14,927 nt of DNA, from the NCBI GenBank assembly GCA_900549245.1, contig URNQ01000021.1:1-14927 (forward strand). Direction: 5' to 3'. Below, in pieces: positions 1 through 6,954 of this stretch; within the stretch, counting starts at the first letter, position 1; every line of letters starts with the position of its first letter. A program made the translations under genes and the position numbers. The DNA is from an uncultured Collinsella sp. Lineage in GTDB: Bacteria > Actinomycetota > Coriobacteriia > Coriobacteriales > Coriobacteriaceae. The notes under the pieces are model-generated. The model had not been told where the DNA came from and searched no databases. It saw only the letters and a list, made by a program, of their open reading frames with translations.

Positions 1-1249
1 TCACAACTTCACGTCCATCAGGCGTAACGCCCGTAATATCGATGTCGTCCGTGCCGATCATAAAATCGACGTGCGTGCTCGAGACGTTAACGCCATGCTC
101 CAGGAGCTCCTCCTTGGACATGTCATACCCACCCTCGATGCACTCAGGGAAGCCAACGCCCAGCGCAAGGTGGCAGCTGGCGTTCTCGTCATAGAGCGTG
201 TCATAGAACAGAACGCCACTTTCACGGATCGGCGTGTTCTTGGAGATAAGCGCGACCTCACCCAGATGAGCGGCACCTTCATCGGTGTCAATAATGCTCG
301 TAAGCGTCGCCTTACCCACGCGGGCATCGTAGTCCACTACGCGGCCCGCCTCGAACTTAATCCAAAAATCGTCAACCTTGTTACCGTGGTGAATGAGCGG
401 CATAGCCGAATACACGATACCGTCGGCACGCATACGATCAGGCGAGGTGAAGACTTCCTCGGTGGGAATGTTGGGGAAGAAGGGGTGCCCATCGGGCGTC
501 TTGCCCTTGCCGCCGGCCCACTCGTGACCTTTCGTCATGCCAATCGTCAGATCGGTTCCATTTGCCGAGGTGTAATGCAAGTAGTCGAAACGATTGTCGT
601 TCAGGAAACGCAGGTTCTTTTCGAATGCGGCGTCATGGAGTTCCCAGTCGCTCTCCGGGTCCTGGCCATCGGCGCGAGCGGTGTGCAGAATCGCATTCCA
701 CAGCTTATAGATTGCAACCTCATCGGCGTCTCCCGGGAACACCTCGCGCGCCCAGGCGACGACCGGCGCGCCGGCGATGCACCACGGGTTGATGTTGTAG
801 TCCAGTCCGCGGCGGAAGACCTTGCACTGCGTGTTCCTTGCCTTAGAAGCTGCAGCAGGCTTAGCGGGATCGATGCCCTTCAGAGCCGCAGGGTCCGCGC
901 CCTCGATAAAGATAAAGCAGGCGCCGTCCTGGGCCAACGAATCCAGCTGCATGCGCTTCCACTCGGGCGTCTGCTCAAAATAGCTTTTCTCGACATGCTC
1001 GTACGTGAGCCTCGTCACGGCATCATCGGCCCAAATAACCGTCACGTGACCGGCACCGGAGGCATAGGCCTCCGCGACCACCACGCGCGCAAACGGCGCG
1101 CACTCGACGGGAGACTGAACGACAACCTCCTGGCCGGGCTTGACGTTTACGCCCTTGCGGACAACCAAGCGCGCATAGTTTTTAATCTTGGGCTCCAGGG
1201 TCTTCATGCCCTCCAGAGCCTCTTCGACCGTCAGGGCAGCTCGAATCAT
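1..1249 (-). CDS. M29 family (AmpS/PepS-type) aminopeptidase, C-terminus cut by window edge
   Basis: About 416 residues are visible; the family is usually around 410, so only a short C-terminal tail is missing. M29 enzymes are cytoplasmic metallo-aminopeptidases that release N-terminal residues from peptides using two divalent metals. Family hallmarks in order: an N-terminal domain beginning MIRAALTVEEALEGM with KNYARLVVRKGVNVKPG, then EEVFTSPDRMRADG (about 446-465), HLGEVALI (about 249-271), CHLALG, and HVDFMIGTDDID near 46-80. The two Glu of EEVFTSP and HLGEVAL and the His and Asp of HVDF match the known metal ligands. I chose ATG 1249 because GGAG lies 6 nt upstream; an in-frame ATG at 1261 overlaps that site. 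It stands alone after the terminator of the preceding gene. Family call is secure; substrate range is not visible. Confidence 0.93.
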   Translation of the reverse strand, partial: MIRAALTVEEALEGMKTLEPKIKNYARLVVRKGVNVKPGQEVVVQSPVECAPFARVVVAEAYASGAGHVTVIWADDAVTRLTYEHVEKSYFEQTPEWKRMQLDSLAQDGACFIFIEGADPAALKGIDPAKPAAASKARNTQCKVFRRGLDYNINPWCIAGAPVVAWAREVFPGDADEVAIYKLWNAILHTARADGQDPESDWELHDAAFEKNLRFLNDNRFDYLHYTSANGTDLTIGMTKGHEWAGGKGKTPDGHPFFPNIPTEEVFTSPDRMRADGIVYSAMPLIHHGNKVDDFWIKFEAGRVVDYDARVGKATLTSIIDTDEGAAHLGEVALISKNTPIRESGVLFYDTLYDENASCHLALGVGFPECIEGGYDMSKEELLEHGVNVSSTHVDFMIGTDDIDITGVTPDGREVV

Positions 1250-1275
1250 GTGCCACTCCATCTATCTATAGAACA

Positions 1276-1308
1276 GTAAAAAGGCGCGCCGCAAAAACGA
1301 CGCGCCTT
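1276..1308 (-). terminator. Rho-independent terminator after the purC-linked membrane protein gene
   Basis: AAGGCGCG at 1281-1288 pairs with CGCGCCTT at 1301-1308, with two further inner pairs and an A-rich loop. Read on the minus strand the stem is followed by five T (1278-1282). It sits 30 bp past the stop of the gene at 1339-1914 and ahead of the aminopeptidase, so it separates the two transcription units. Confidence 0.82.
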
Positions 1309-1338
1309 ATATCTTAGCGATAAGTATGCATGCAAACG

Positions 1339-1914
1339 CTACTTCTTCTTGGAGTCCTTCTTGTCCTCCTCGGCAGCCGAGTGCTCGATAAGGGCGTTGA
1401 GCTTGTTCTCGGACATGCCCTCGGCCTGCGTGCGGTACATGTTGCGCAGGGGACGAATACGAACGAAGTCGTAGATAAAGTCACCCAAAATGACGACGTA
1501 GGACAAAACGATGCCGACCATCTGGACGGGGCTGGACACCATGCCAGCGGGAGCGAAGTACAGCGAAGCCCAAATGGCCACGACGAGCACCATGCCGATA
1601 GTGAGCACGGCCCACCAGATGCGGCGGCGCTTGGTGTAGTCCTCATCCTGCTTGAGAAGGATATTCGACACCGTGTAGATGCGATCCTCCTTGGCGCGCT
1701 GCTTAGCCTTGCGGGCGCGCTTCTCCTCTTTAGAGAGGCCCTCGAGGTTCTCGCCCTTCTCGAGCTCTTTGCGGCGTGCCTTAGACGAAGCCGGCACGAC
1801 GCGGACAGAGCTCGCTGCCTGACGGGCGGGCTTGGCGGATGCGGCGGACTTGCGCGCAACGCCGGTAACCTCGTGGGATTGCGTGCGCTTGTTCGTGGCG
1901 CTACGGGTACTCAC
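1339..1914 (-). CDS. Uncharacterised two-helix membrane protein with basic N-terminal region
   Basis: A 191-residue protein I cannot assign to a named function. Residues 1-75 are rich in Ser, Ala, Arg and Lys and probably flexible; residues 45-77 are highly charged and helical (ARRKELEKGE, SKEEKRARKAK). Two hydrophobic segments follow at about 99-120 and 127-149, separated by a short turn, then RIRPLRNMYR and a Lys/Asp/Glu-rich end. With basic residues before helix 1 and after helix 2, both termini are predicted cytoplasmic. The layout loosely recalls actinobacterial DUF3043 proteins, but I would not assert that. The start is GTG 1914, the base immediately after the purC TAA; AAGGAG lies 9 nt upstream inside purC, implying translational coupling. 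A terminator follows. Confidence 0.85.
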   Translation of the reverse strand: MSTRSATNKRTQSHEVTGVARKSAASAKPARQAASSVRVVPASSKARRKELEKGENLEGLSKEEKRARKAKQRAKEDRIYTVSNILLKQDEDYTKRRRIWWAVLTIGMVLVVAIWASLYFAPAGMVSSPVQMVGIVLSYVVILGDFIYDFVRIRPLRNMYRTQAEGMSENKLNALIEHSAAEEDKKDSKKK

Positions 1915-2802
1915 TTATGCGTTCTCCTTCATGCTTGTGAACTGGGAGCCCGTAATGATCTGGAAGGCCTCGCGATAGCGCTCGGACGTGCCATCGATGA
2001 CCTCGGCGGGCAGGTGCGGGGTCTCCCCCGTCATATCCCAGTTGGCTTTGAGCCAATTGCGGACGAATTGCTTGTCGTAGCTGGGCTGAATCTTTCCCTC
2101 CTCGTAGCTGGCGGCAGGCCAGAAACGGCTGGAGTCAGGCGTGAGGCACTCGTCGATCAGCGTGACCTTGCCATCGATGACACCAAACTCGAACTTGGTG
2201 TCGGCAATGATGATGCCACGGGTCGCTGCATACTCGGCGGCAGCCTTGTAGATCTTGAGGGAAAGGTCGCGAATCTGCGTGGCAATGTCCTCGCCCACGA
2301 TCTCGCAGCAACGCTCGAACGAGATGTTCTCGTCGTGGTCACCGATCTCGGCCTTCGTGGACGGCGTGAACAGCGGCTCGGGAAGCTTGGAAGCCTCGGT
2401 CAGGCCCTCAGGCAGTTGGATGCCGCAGACGGTGCCGTTCTCGTCGTAGGTCTTCTTGCCCGAACCGGTCAGATAGCCGCGGACGATGCACTCGATAGGA
2501 ATCGTCTGGGCCTTCTTGACCAGCATGGCGCGACCAGCGAGATAGTCGCGGTACTCAGCAAACTCCTCGGGGAAATCCGCCGGGTCGATGGAAACGAGGT
2601 GGTTGGGAACGATGTCGGCAAACTTATCGAACCAGAATGCCGAGATGCGGTTGAGCACCTCTCCCTTAAACGGAATCTCGTCGGGGAGAATAAAGTCGAA
2701 CGCAGAAATGCGGTCGGTGGCGACCATCAGCAGGTTTTCACCGGCATCGTAGATATCACGAACCTTGCCACGGGAATCCGGACGACGCTCCATCGTTGTC
2801 AC
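1915..2802 (-). CDS. purC: Phosphoribosylaminoimidazole-succinocarboxamide synthase (SAICAR synthetase)
   Basis: Catalyses ATP-dependent condensation of CAIR with aspartate to SAICAR in cytoplasmic de novo purine synthesis. Motifs in order: SRGKVRDIYDAG at the N-terminus (nucleotide-binding loop), SAFDFILPDEIPFKGEVLN, PNHLVS, VRGYLTGSGKKTY, PLFTPSTKAEIGDHDENI, IADTKFEFG and LIDECLTPDSSRFW, all typical of the long (about 295-residue) PurC form. The start is uncertain: GTG 2811, GTG 2802 and ATG 2793 are in frame. I prefer 2802 because AAGGAG sits 8 nt upstream, whereas for 2811 it would touch the start codon. It follows the damaged histidine kinase gene by 107 bp and its TAA abuts the GTG of the membrane protein gene. 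Identification is secure. Confidence 0.97.
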   Translation of the reverse strand: MTTMERRPDSRGKVRDIYDAGENLLMVATDRISAFDFILPDEIPFKGEVLNRISAFWFDKFADIVPNHLVSIDPADFPEEFAEYRDYLAGRAMLVKKAQTIPIECIVRGYLTGSGKKTYDENGTVCGIQLPEGLTEASKLPEPLFTPSTKAEIGDHDENISFERCCEIVGEDIATQIRDLSLKIYKAAAEYAATRGIIIADTKFEFGVIDGKVTLIDECLTPDSSRFWPAASYEEGKIQPSYDKQFVRNWLKANWDMTGETPHLPAEVIDGTSERYREAFQIITGSQFTSMKENA

Positions 2803-2833
2803 GTGAGTCACTCCTTACCAAAATACGACAGTA

Positions 2834-2851
2834 ATGCGGGCTTTCCCGCAT
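2834..2851 (-). other. Short hairpin in the purC upstream region
   Basis: ATGCGGG at 2834-2840 pairs perfectly with CCCGCAT at 2845-2851 around a 4-nt loop. It lies between the kinase stop and the purC ribosome binding site. No T tract follows directly on the minus strand (TTACTGTCGTATTTT), so it could be a weak terminator, an attenuator or a chance palindrome. Confidence 0.4.
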
Positions 2852-2909
2852 GTTCTCGCAAACCCGGAGCGGCAGGGACGAAACCCCTCCTTCACCGAAT
2901 AGCGAAAAG

Positions 2910-4464
2910 CTAGTGCTCCATTGTAGTAGATGCCGCGTCCGCCGTGTGCTCGCGTGGCAGATGAATCGTAAAAGTCGTACCCTTTCCAAGCTCCGACTCC
3001 ACGGAAATATAGCCATGGTGGCGCTCGACGATTTGCTTGGTCACGGCAAGGCCCACGCCCAGACCGCCCGCCTCGCGGGTCGGCACGCCAAAAACGTCCG
3101 AAAATACGCGACAGGTCTTCCTTGGCGATACCGATGCCCGTGTCCGAGACCGCAATATCGACGTGTTTACGGTCGCTGAGCACCGACACCACGACCCATC
3201 CGCCCTCGGGTGTATAGCGCATGGCGTTACTCATGAGGTTGATGACGCATTGCGTGATCATATCGGGATCGGCCTCGACGACATCGTCATGCCCCTGGGT
3301 TTCATCTGCAAAGCGAAGACGAAGGTCACGGTCGGCAAACAGGCGCTCCTGTCCGTTCACAATCGATCGCACGAACGGAACCATATCCACCGGCTCAAGG
3401 TTGAGCGGAGCCGTGCTGTTTTCCATGCGCGACAGGTCGAGCATCTGCTGCACCAGACGAGCCAGGCGACGCGTCTCGGAAGCAACGGTCTCCAAATGCT
3501 CATCGTCGGTGGGATACACGCCATCCTGCATGGCCTCGACCGTTGCGAGCATGGCCATAAGCGGCGTGCGAAGCTCGTGTGCAACGTCTGAGGTCAGGCG
3601 CTTCTCGTGTTTCATATCCTTCTCGAGCGAAGTGGCCATCTCATCGAAGGTCTCACCCAGCTGATCAATCTCGTCATCACCGCGCAGTCCCGTGCGAGCC
3701 GACAGGTCGCCGTCACGGATTTGCTTTGCGGTACTGGTGATACGATGAATCGGCTTGGTGAGCATGCGCGACACGAGCGATCCGATAACGACCGAAATGC
3801 AGATTGCAACAACCGCGGCGAGGGCCATGGCGTTAAAGGTCTTCTCCCTAAACGCAGAGTCCGCCTTGGTGAGCAGAGCATCGGAGCCGATGGCCCACAG
3901 CTTTACCTGTCCGACATGCTCGCCGGAAGACGTTACAATCTCGACGTTAGCAACGCTATCGGAGTCGGTTGGAGCAGACGAGACCGGGCTATGCGATGCC
4001 CTCTTGCCGCTCGTGTCGTCGGTCGTAGCCTGGTTTTCGCGTACATCGGCGGTGGCGCTTGCCGAGGGCCAGGAATCGTCATAAACGATCACGCCCTTTT
4101 TATTGACGACCTGCATACCCAGATCGTCGGAAACCAAACTCGACGTTGCGACCGTGCGCAGTTCTCCCGCGGTCCAAGAGCCGTTTTCCTCATATGAGGT
4201 TGCCAACTTCTCGGCGGCGGAATTTGCGATTTCGACGATATTGGAGCGCGTGTAATCCGAAAAGACCGTGCCCCACACAACAGAGACCACGCCCACCAGC
4301 ACCAATACCGTCATGAGCGATGTCAGAGCAAAAGCAAGTGCCATGCGCGAGGGATAGCTCATCGTTGGCCGTGAATCGGAACGAGGCGTGTTCCAACTAG
4401 CCTTGGAACCCGCCTCGCTCTCCTGCTTGTGCTTTTGTCCGATTTCAAAGCGCGCAGGTGTCAT
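2910..4464 (-). pseudogene. HAMP-containing sensor histidine kinase, frameshifted between F and G2 boxes
   Basis: Partner of the response regulator just upstream (11 bp gap). Domains from ATG 4464: transmembrane helix at residues 41-68, extracytoplasmic sensor region about 69-210, second helix 211-231, HAMP 232-285 (MLTKPIHRITSTAKQIRDGD), H box SDVAHELRTPL with phosphoacceptor His296, N box NLMSNAMRYTPEGG, G1 box DTGIGIA, and F box FGRFWRAD. Right after this the frame is lost near 3073-3084: the G2 box GGLGVGLAVTKQIVERHHG and the ending KGTTFTIHLP continue in another frame to a stop at 2910. In the first frame translation instead runs out of homology and stops at 2815. A restored protein would be about 520 residues. 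As written the catalytic ATP-binding domain is incomplete, so either the kinase is inactive in this strain or this is a sequencing or assembly error. Confidence 0.85.
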
Positions 4465-4475
4465 ATGTGATTTCC

Positions 4476-5198
4476 CTATTTCTCGTCCGACTTATCGGTC
4501 TTGGCCGGAGCCTCGAAGCGATAGCCGACACCGTGGACGGTGTAGAGCCACTTGGGCTTCTTGGGATCATCGCCCAGCTTGGCGCGAAGGTTCTTCACGT
4601 GGCTATCGATGGTGCGCTCATAGCCCTCAAAGTCGTAGCCGAGCACCTTCTCGACCAGCTCCATGCGGTTGTAGACGCGACCGGGGTGACGGGCAAGCGT
4701 GGTGAGCAGCTTAAACTCGGAAGCCGTCAGGTCGACTTCCTTGCCCTCGACCAAAATCTTGTGGCCCGAGATGTCGATGACCAGATCGCCGAAGTCGAGT
4801 ACCTCGACGGCTGGCTCGTCGGCCTGATGGGCACGGCGGAACAGAGCGCGAACGCGCGCGACAAGCTCGCGCGGCGAGAACGGCTTAATCAGATAGTCGT
4901 CGGCGCCGAGCTCAAGACCGATAATACGGTCCTCGATCTCGCCCTTGGCAGTCAGCATGATGATGGGGACATCCGAGGTATCGCGAATGGTGCGGCAAAC
5001 GCGCTCGCCGGGGATCTTGGGGAGCATAAGGTCGAGCACGACCAGGTCAAACTGATGCTTCTCGAACTCCTCGATCGCGGACTGGCCGTCGCCGACGCCC
5101 ACAACCCAGTAGCCTTCGCGCTCGAGATAGGCAGCGACGGCGTCACGGATTGCCTTCTCATCCTCGACCAGCAGAATCTTTTTTGCATCTGAAGCCAT
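4476..5198 (-). CDS. OmpR/PhoB-family response regulator
   Basis: A 240-residue two-component response regulator. The N-terminal receiver has the acidic pair in LVEDEK (Glu12, Asp13), phosphoacceptor Asp56 in VVLDLMLP, Thr83 in MLTAKG and Lys105 in LIKPFSPRELVARV. The C-terminal winged-helix DNA-binding domain starts near residue 135 with EVDLTASEFKLL and contains RVYNRMELVEKVLGYDF, ERTIDSHVKNLRAKLGDD and YTVHGVGYRFE. I chose ATG 5198 because a G-rich site (AGGGGGG) lies about 9 nt upstream; a TTG at 5219 adds seven unconvincing residues. The histidine kinase follows after 11 bp, so the two form one operon. Its regulon cannot be read from the sequence. With the kinase frameshifted it may lack its cognate phosphodonor here. 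Confidence 0.96.
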   Translation of the reverse strand: MASDAKKILLVEDEKAIRDAVAAYLEREGYWVVGVGDGQSAIEEFEKHQFDLVVLDLMLPKIPGERVCRTIRDTSDVPIIMLTAKGEIEDRIIGLELGADDYLIKPFSPRELVARVRALFRRAHQADEPAVEVLDFGDLVIDISGHKILVEGKEVDLTASEFKLLTTLARHPGRVYNRMELVEKVLGYDFEGYERTIDSHVKNLRAKLGDDPKKPKWLYTVHGVGYRFEAPAKTDKSDEK

Positions 5199-5253
5199 AA
5201 CACGGCCCCCCTGTCTCAATTAGCTAAGAACAAGCCCATTTTAACGCACCTGA

Positions 5254-5292
5254 GCCCGCCGGATGCCGCTATGACGCGGCAGCTCGGCGGGC
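5254..5292. other. Long imperfect inverted repeat upstream of the response regulator
   Basis: GCCCGCCG at 5254-5261 pairs with CGGCGGGC at 5285-5292, and GCCGC at 5265-5269 pairs with GCGGC at 5276-5280, with a small interior mismatch. No T tract follows on either strand, so it is not a standard terminator. It lies in the 153-bp gap between the Tat lipoprotein stop and the regulator start, where it could be an operator, an mRNA leader hairpin or a short extragenic palindrome. Confidence 0.5.
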
Positions 5293-5351
5293 GGTACTCA
5301 CAATTACAACGCGTTTATTCCCCTGTTGGCGCCTTTTTAACCCCTCTAAGA

Positions 5352-6563
5352 TTAAAGAGAGAATAGGCGTGCGGTGACCGTCTCGGGTATACCCTGGCTG
5401 TTGCGCACTGTGGCGTACGTAAGGAATGAGTCCGATTTTCCCGCCGTAGCTGGATAATCACCATACTCCAAAGCGCGGTCGGGCGACAGCAGCGAGCCAT
5501 AGGTCTTGGCAGAGGTGTCGATGAGAAAATGCGATGCTTGCACCTTAACGAGATATTTATTCTTCTTGCCGGCAGCACATGCGAGCGGCTCGCGTGACAG
5601 AAAGAGGTACGGCCCTCCCTCATTACCGATATACGTGCCCATGTTGCCCAGACTGCCCACGCCACTATAGGTCGCCTCGATAGAAAACACGAAGGTATCG
5701 CCCATATATACGGCCTCGAATGGCGAGACTGACGAGGGAAGGACTAGCTGGGCACGTTTGGTGTTGTTACCATCGGTCAGATCGATTGCCGTTATGCCGT
5801 AGTAGACGCCCTCGTCGTTGCGGACACGCGGCGAGATGGTCAAAATGCCGTCGCTCGCGCGTGGGGCCGACGCAAAGCGGCCCGTCGATTTCCAAATTGT
5901 CTCGGCCTTAGATTCATCAAGCGAGCGACGATAGCAAAACGAATCGTTACTCGTTTTATTGCCGCCTGCCGAAGGCATTTTATACCAGATGACTGATGAC
6001 CCGAACGCCGTAAACAGTGGCGGATCGTAGTCCTTGCCACCTCGATCGAGCTCAACCACGTCGCCAGAGAGCGAAGCGCCCGACAGATTTTGAGCGTAGA
6101 GCTTCCACGATGAATTGGCAAAGTTCATCTCAACCCACGCAAACACGCCATCGCCGGCACGGACATCGTAAAAAGCATATCCCGTGCCCTCGATAGGATC
6201 CTCGATTAATGTGGTAAGCGAGCCATCGCCCAGGTTGAGCACACCAAGCGTATTGGCATGCAGGGCAGAAGCAGGCGCCATCATCGCGGCGGCGTAGTCG
6301 CCATCGCAGTAGTACAGCAGCGTGCCCAGCGGCAGCGTCCACGACGCCGCCGGCTCAAGATCGATATCAACAGCTTCGTACTCATCAGTGATCGAGACAA
6401 TCTTCGAATCGTCCTTGATAACCTGCGGCTCGCCGGCGGCATCGTCGCTGGTGCCCGTTTTTTTCGAGCAACCGGCAAGCACCGTGGCAGCGCCCGCGGC
6501 AGCACCGCCGAGCACAAAGCCACGGCGCGATATTCCATTCTTGATGTGGTCGGCGATACCCAT
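5352..6563 (-). CDS. Tat-exported lipoprotein, probable beta-propeller, unknown function
   Basis: A 403-residue protein. The N-terminus carries a twin-arginine motif SRRGFVLGG (residues 12-20), an Ala/Gly-rich hydrophobic stretch, and lipobox VLAGC with Cys32 as probable lipidation site. It should therefore fold in the cytoplasm and then be exported by Tat and anchored to the outer face of the membrane. The mature part is made of repeated beta-strand-like blocks (for example LLYYCDGDYAAAM, YAFYDVRAGDGVFAWVEM, APRASDGILTISPRV), spaced like propeller blades, with no catalytic motif that I recognise. The ATG overlaps the TAA of the TSCPD gene by one base (TAATG), so translation is coupled. An upstream in-frame start inside that gene is less likely. 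Function remains unassigned. Confidence 0.88.
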   Translation of the reverse strand: MGIADHIKNGISRRGFVLGGAAAGAATVLAGCSKKTGTSDDAAGEPQVIKDDSKIVSITDEYEAVDIDLEPAASWTLPLGTLLYYCDGDYAAAMMAPASALHANTLGVLNLGDGSLTTLIEDPIEGTGYAFYDVRAGDGVFAWVEMNFANSSWKLYAQNLSGASLSGDVVELDRGGKDYDPPLFTAFGSSVIWYKMPSAGGNKTSNDSFCYRRSLDESKAETIWKSTGRFASAPRASDGILTISPRVRNDEGVYYGITAIDLTDGNNTKRAQLVLPSSVSPFEAVYMGDTFVFSIEATYSGVGSLGNMGTYIGNEGGPYLFLSREPLACAAGKKNKYLVKVQASHFLIDTSAKTYGSLLSPDRALEYGDYPATAGKSDSFLTYATVRNSQGIPETVTARLFSL

Positions 6564-6826
6564 TAGGCGATCTCGGCGCGAGCGGCCTCGATAGCGCGCG
6601 TAAGCTGATCGGCGCAAGAGGTCTTTTTCATACCGCAGGTATTACCGGCGAGAACCTCGATTACGCGATCGGCAGGAGCACCCTCGACTAACTTGGAGAT
6701 TGCCTTGAGATTGCCGTCGCAGCCGCCGGTAAACTCAACGCCCAGTACCTTGCTGCCGTCGTCGGAAAGATTGAGGTGAATATTGCGAGCACACACGCCC
6801 TGAGGCTTGTAATCAAACGAAATCAT
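6563..6826 (-). CDS. Small TSCPD-domain protein (TIGR03905-like)
   Basis: An 87-residue protein matching the short stand-alone TSCPD proteins. This domain is otherwise found at the C-terminus of vitamin B12-dependent ribonucleotide reductases and is thought to bind metal or nucleic acid. Visible hallmarks: GVCARNIHLNLSDDG, VEFTGGCDGNLKAISKLVEG, GNTCGMKKTSCADQL, so four Cys at about 12, 36, 64 and 71, with the TSCxDQL signature intact. The start ATG 6826 has AGGGG 6 nt upstream. The gene ends inside TAATG shared with the Tat lipoprotein start. The biochemical role of the stand-alone family is unknown; the pairing with an exported lipoprotein is the only functional hint. Confidence 0.92.
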   Translation of the reverse strand: MISFDYKPQGVCARNIHLNLSDDGSKVLGVEFTGGCDGNLKAISKLVEGAPADRVIEVLAGNTCGMKKTSCADQLTRAIEAARAEIA

Positions 6827-6860
6827 GCGATCCCCTCTCAGAATGTTATTCGAGACGACT

Positions 6861-6887
6861 ATTATCCCCGTCTTTCCCTAAATGCAA
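6861..6887 (-). promoter_or_regulatory. Candidate promoter for the TSCPD/Tat lipoprotein operon
   Basis: On the minus strand, GATAAT (6861-6866) matches a -10 box in five of six bases, with TTGCAT (6882-6887) as a weak -35 at 15-bp spacing. The predicted transcript would start near 6855, about 30 nt before the start codon. The spacing is short and the -35 poor. Confidence 0.3.
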
Positions 6888-6890
6888 CGA

Positions 6891-6928
6891 GGCGCTTTGC
6901 CGGCAACACACATTACCAGCAAAGCGCC
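6891..6928 (-). terminator. Hairpin terminator downstream of purB
   Basis: GGCGCTTTGC (6891-6900) and GCAAAGCGCC (6919-6928) form a perfect 10-bp stem with an 18-nt loop, 26 bp after the purB stop. The T tract after the stem on the minus strand is poor (TCGTTGCATTT), so termination may be partial and some read-through into the TSCPD operon is possible. Confidence 0.6.
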
Positions 6929-6954
6929 CTAAAAAGCTAACGTTATGCCCGAAC

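Noticed and set aside
71..1279. Long plus-strand open frame (402 codons) opposite the aminopeptidase
   Set aside because: It is an antisense shadow typical of high-G+C genes; the minus-strand reading carries all M29 motifs and a ribosome binding site.
2815..2909. Extension of the kinase frame to a stop at 2815
   Set aside because: After the frameshift this reading loses all kinase similarity, while the alternate frame carries the G2 box and a natural end at 2910.
1330..2913. Plus-strand open frame of 527 codons opposite purC and the membrane protein gene
   Set aside because: It mirrors two genuine genes, has no recognisable domain and crosses their boundary without any ribosome binding site.
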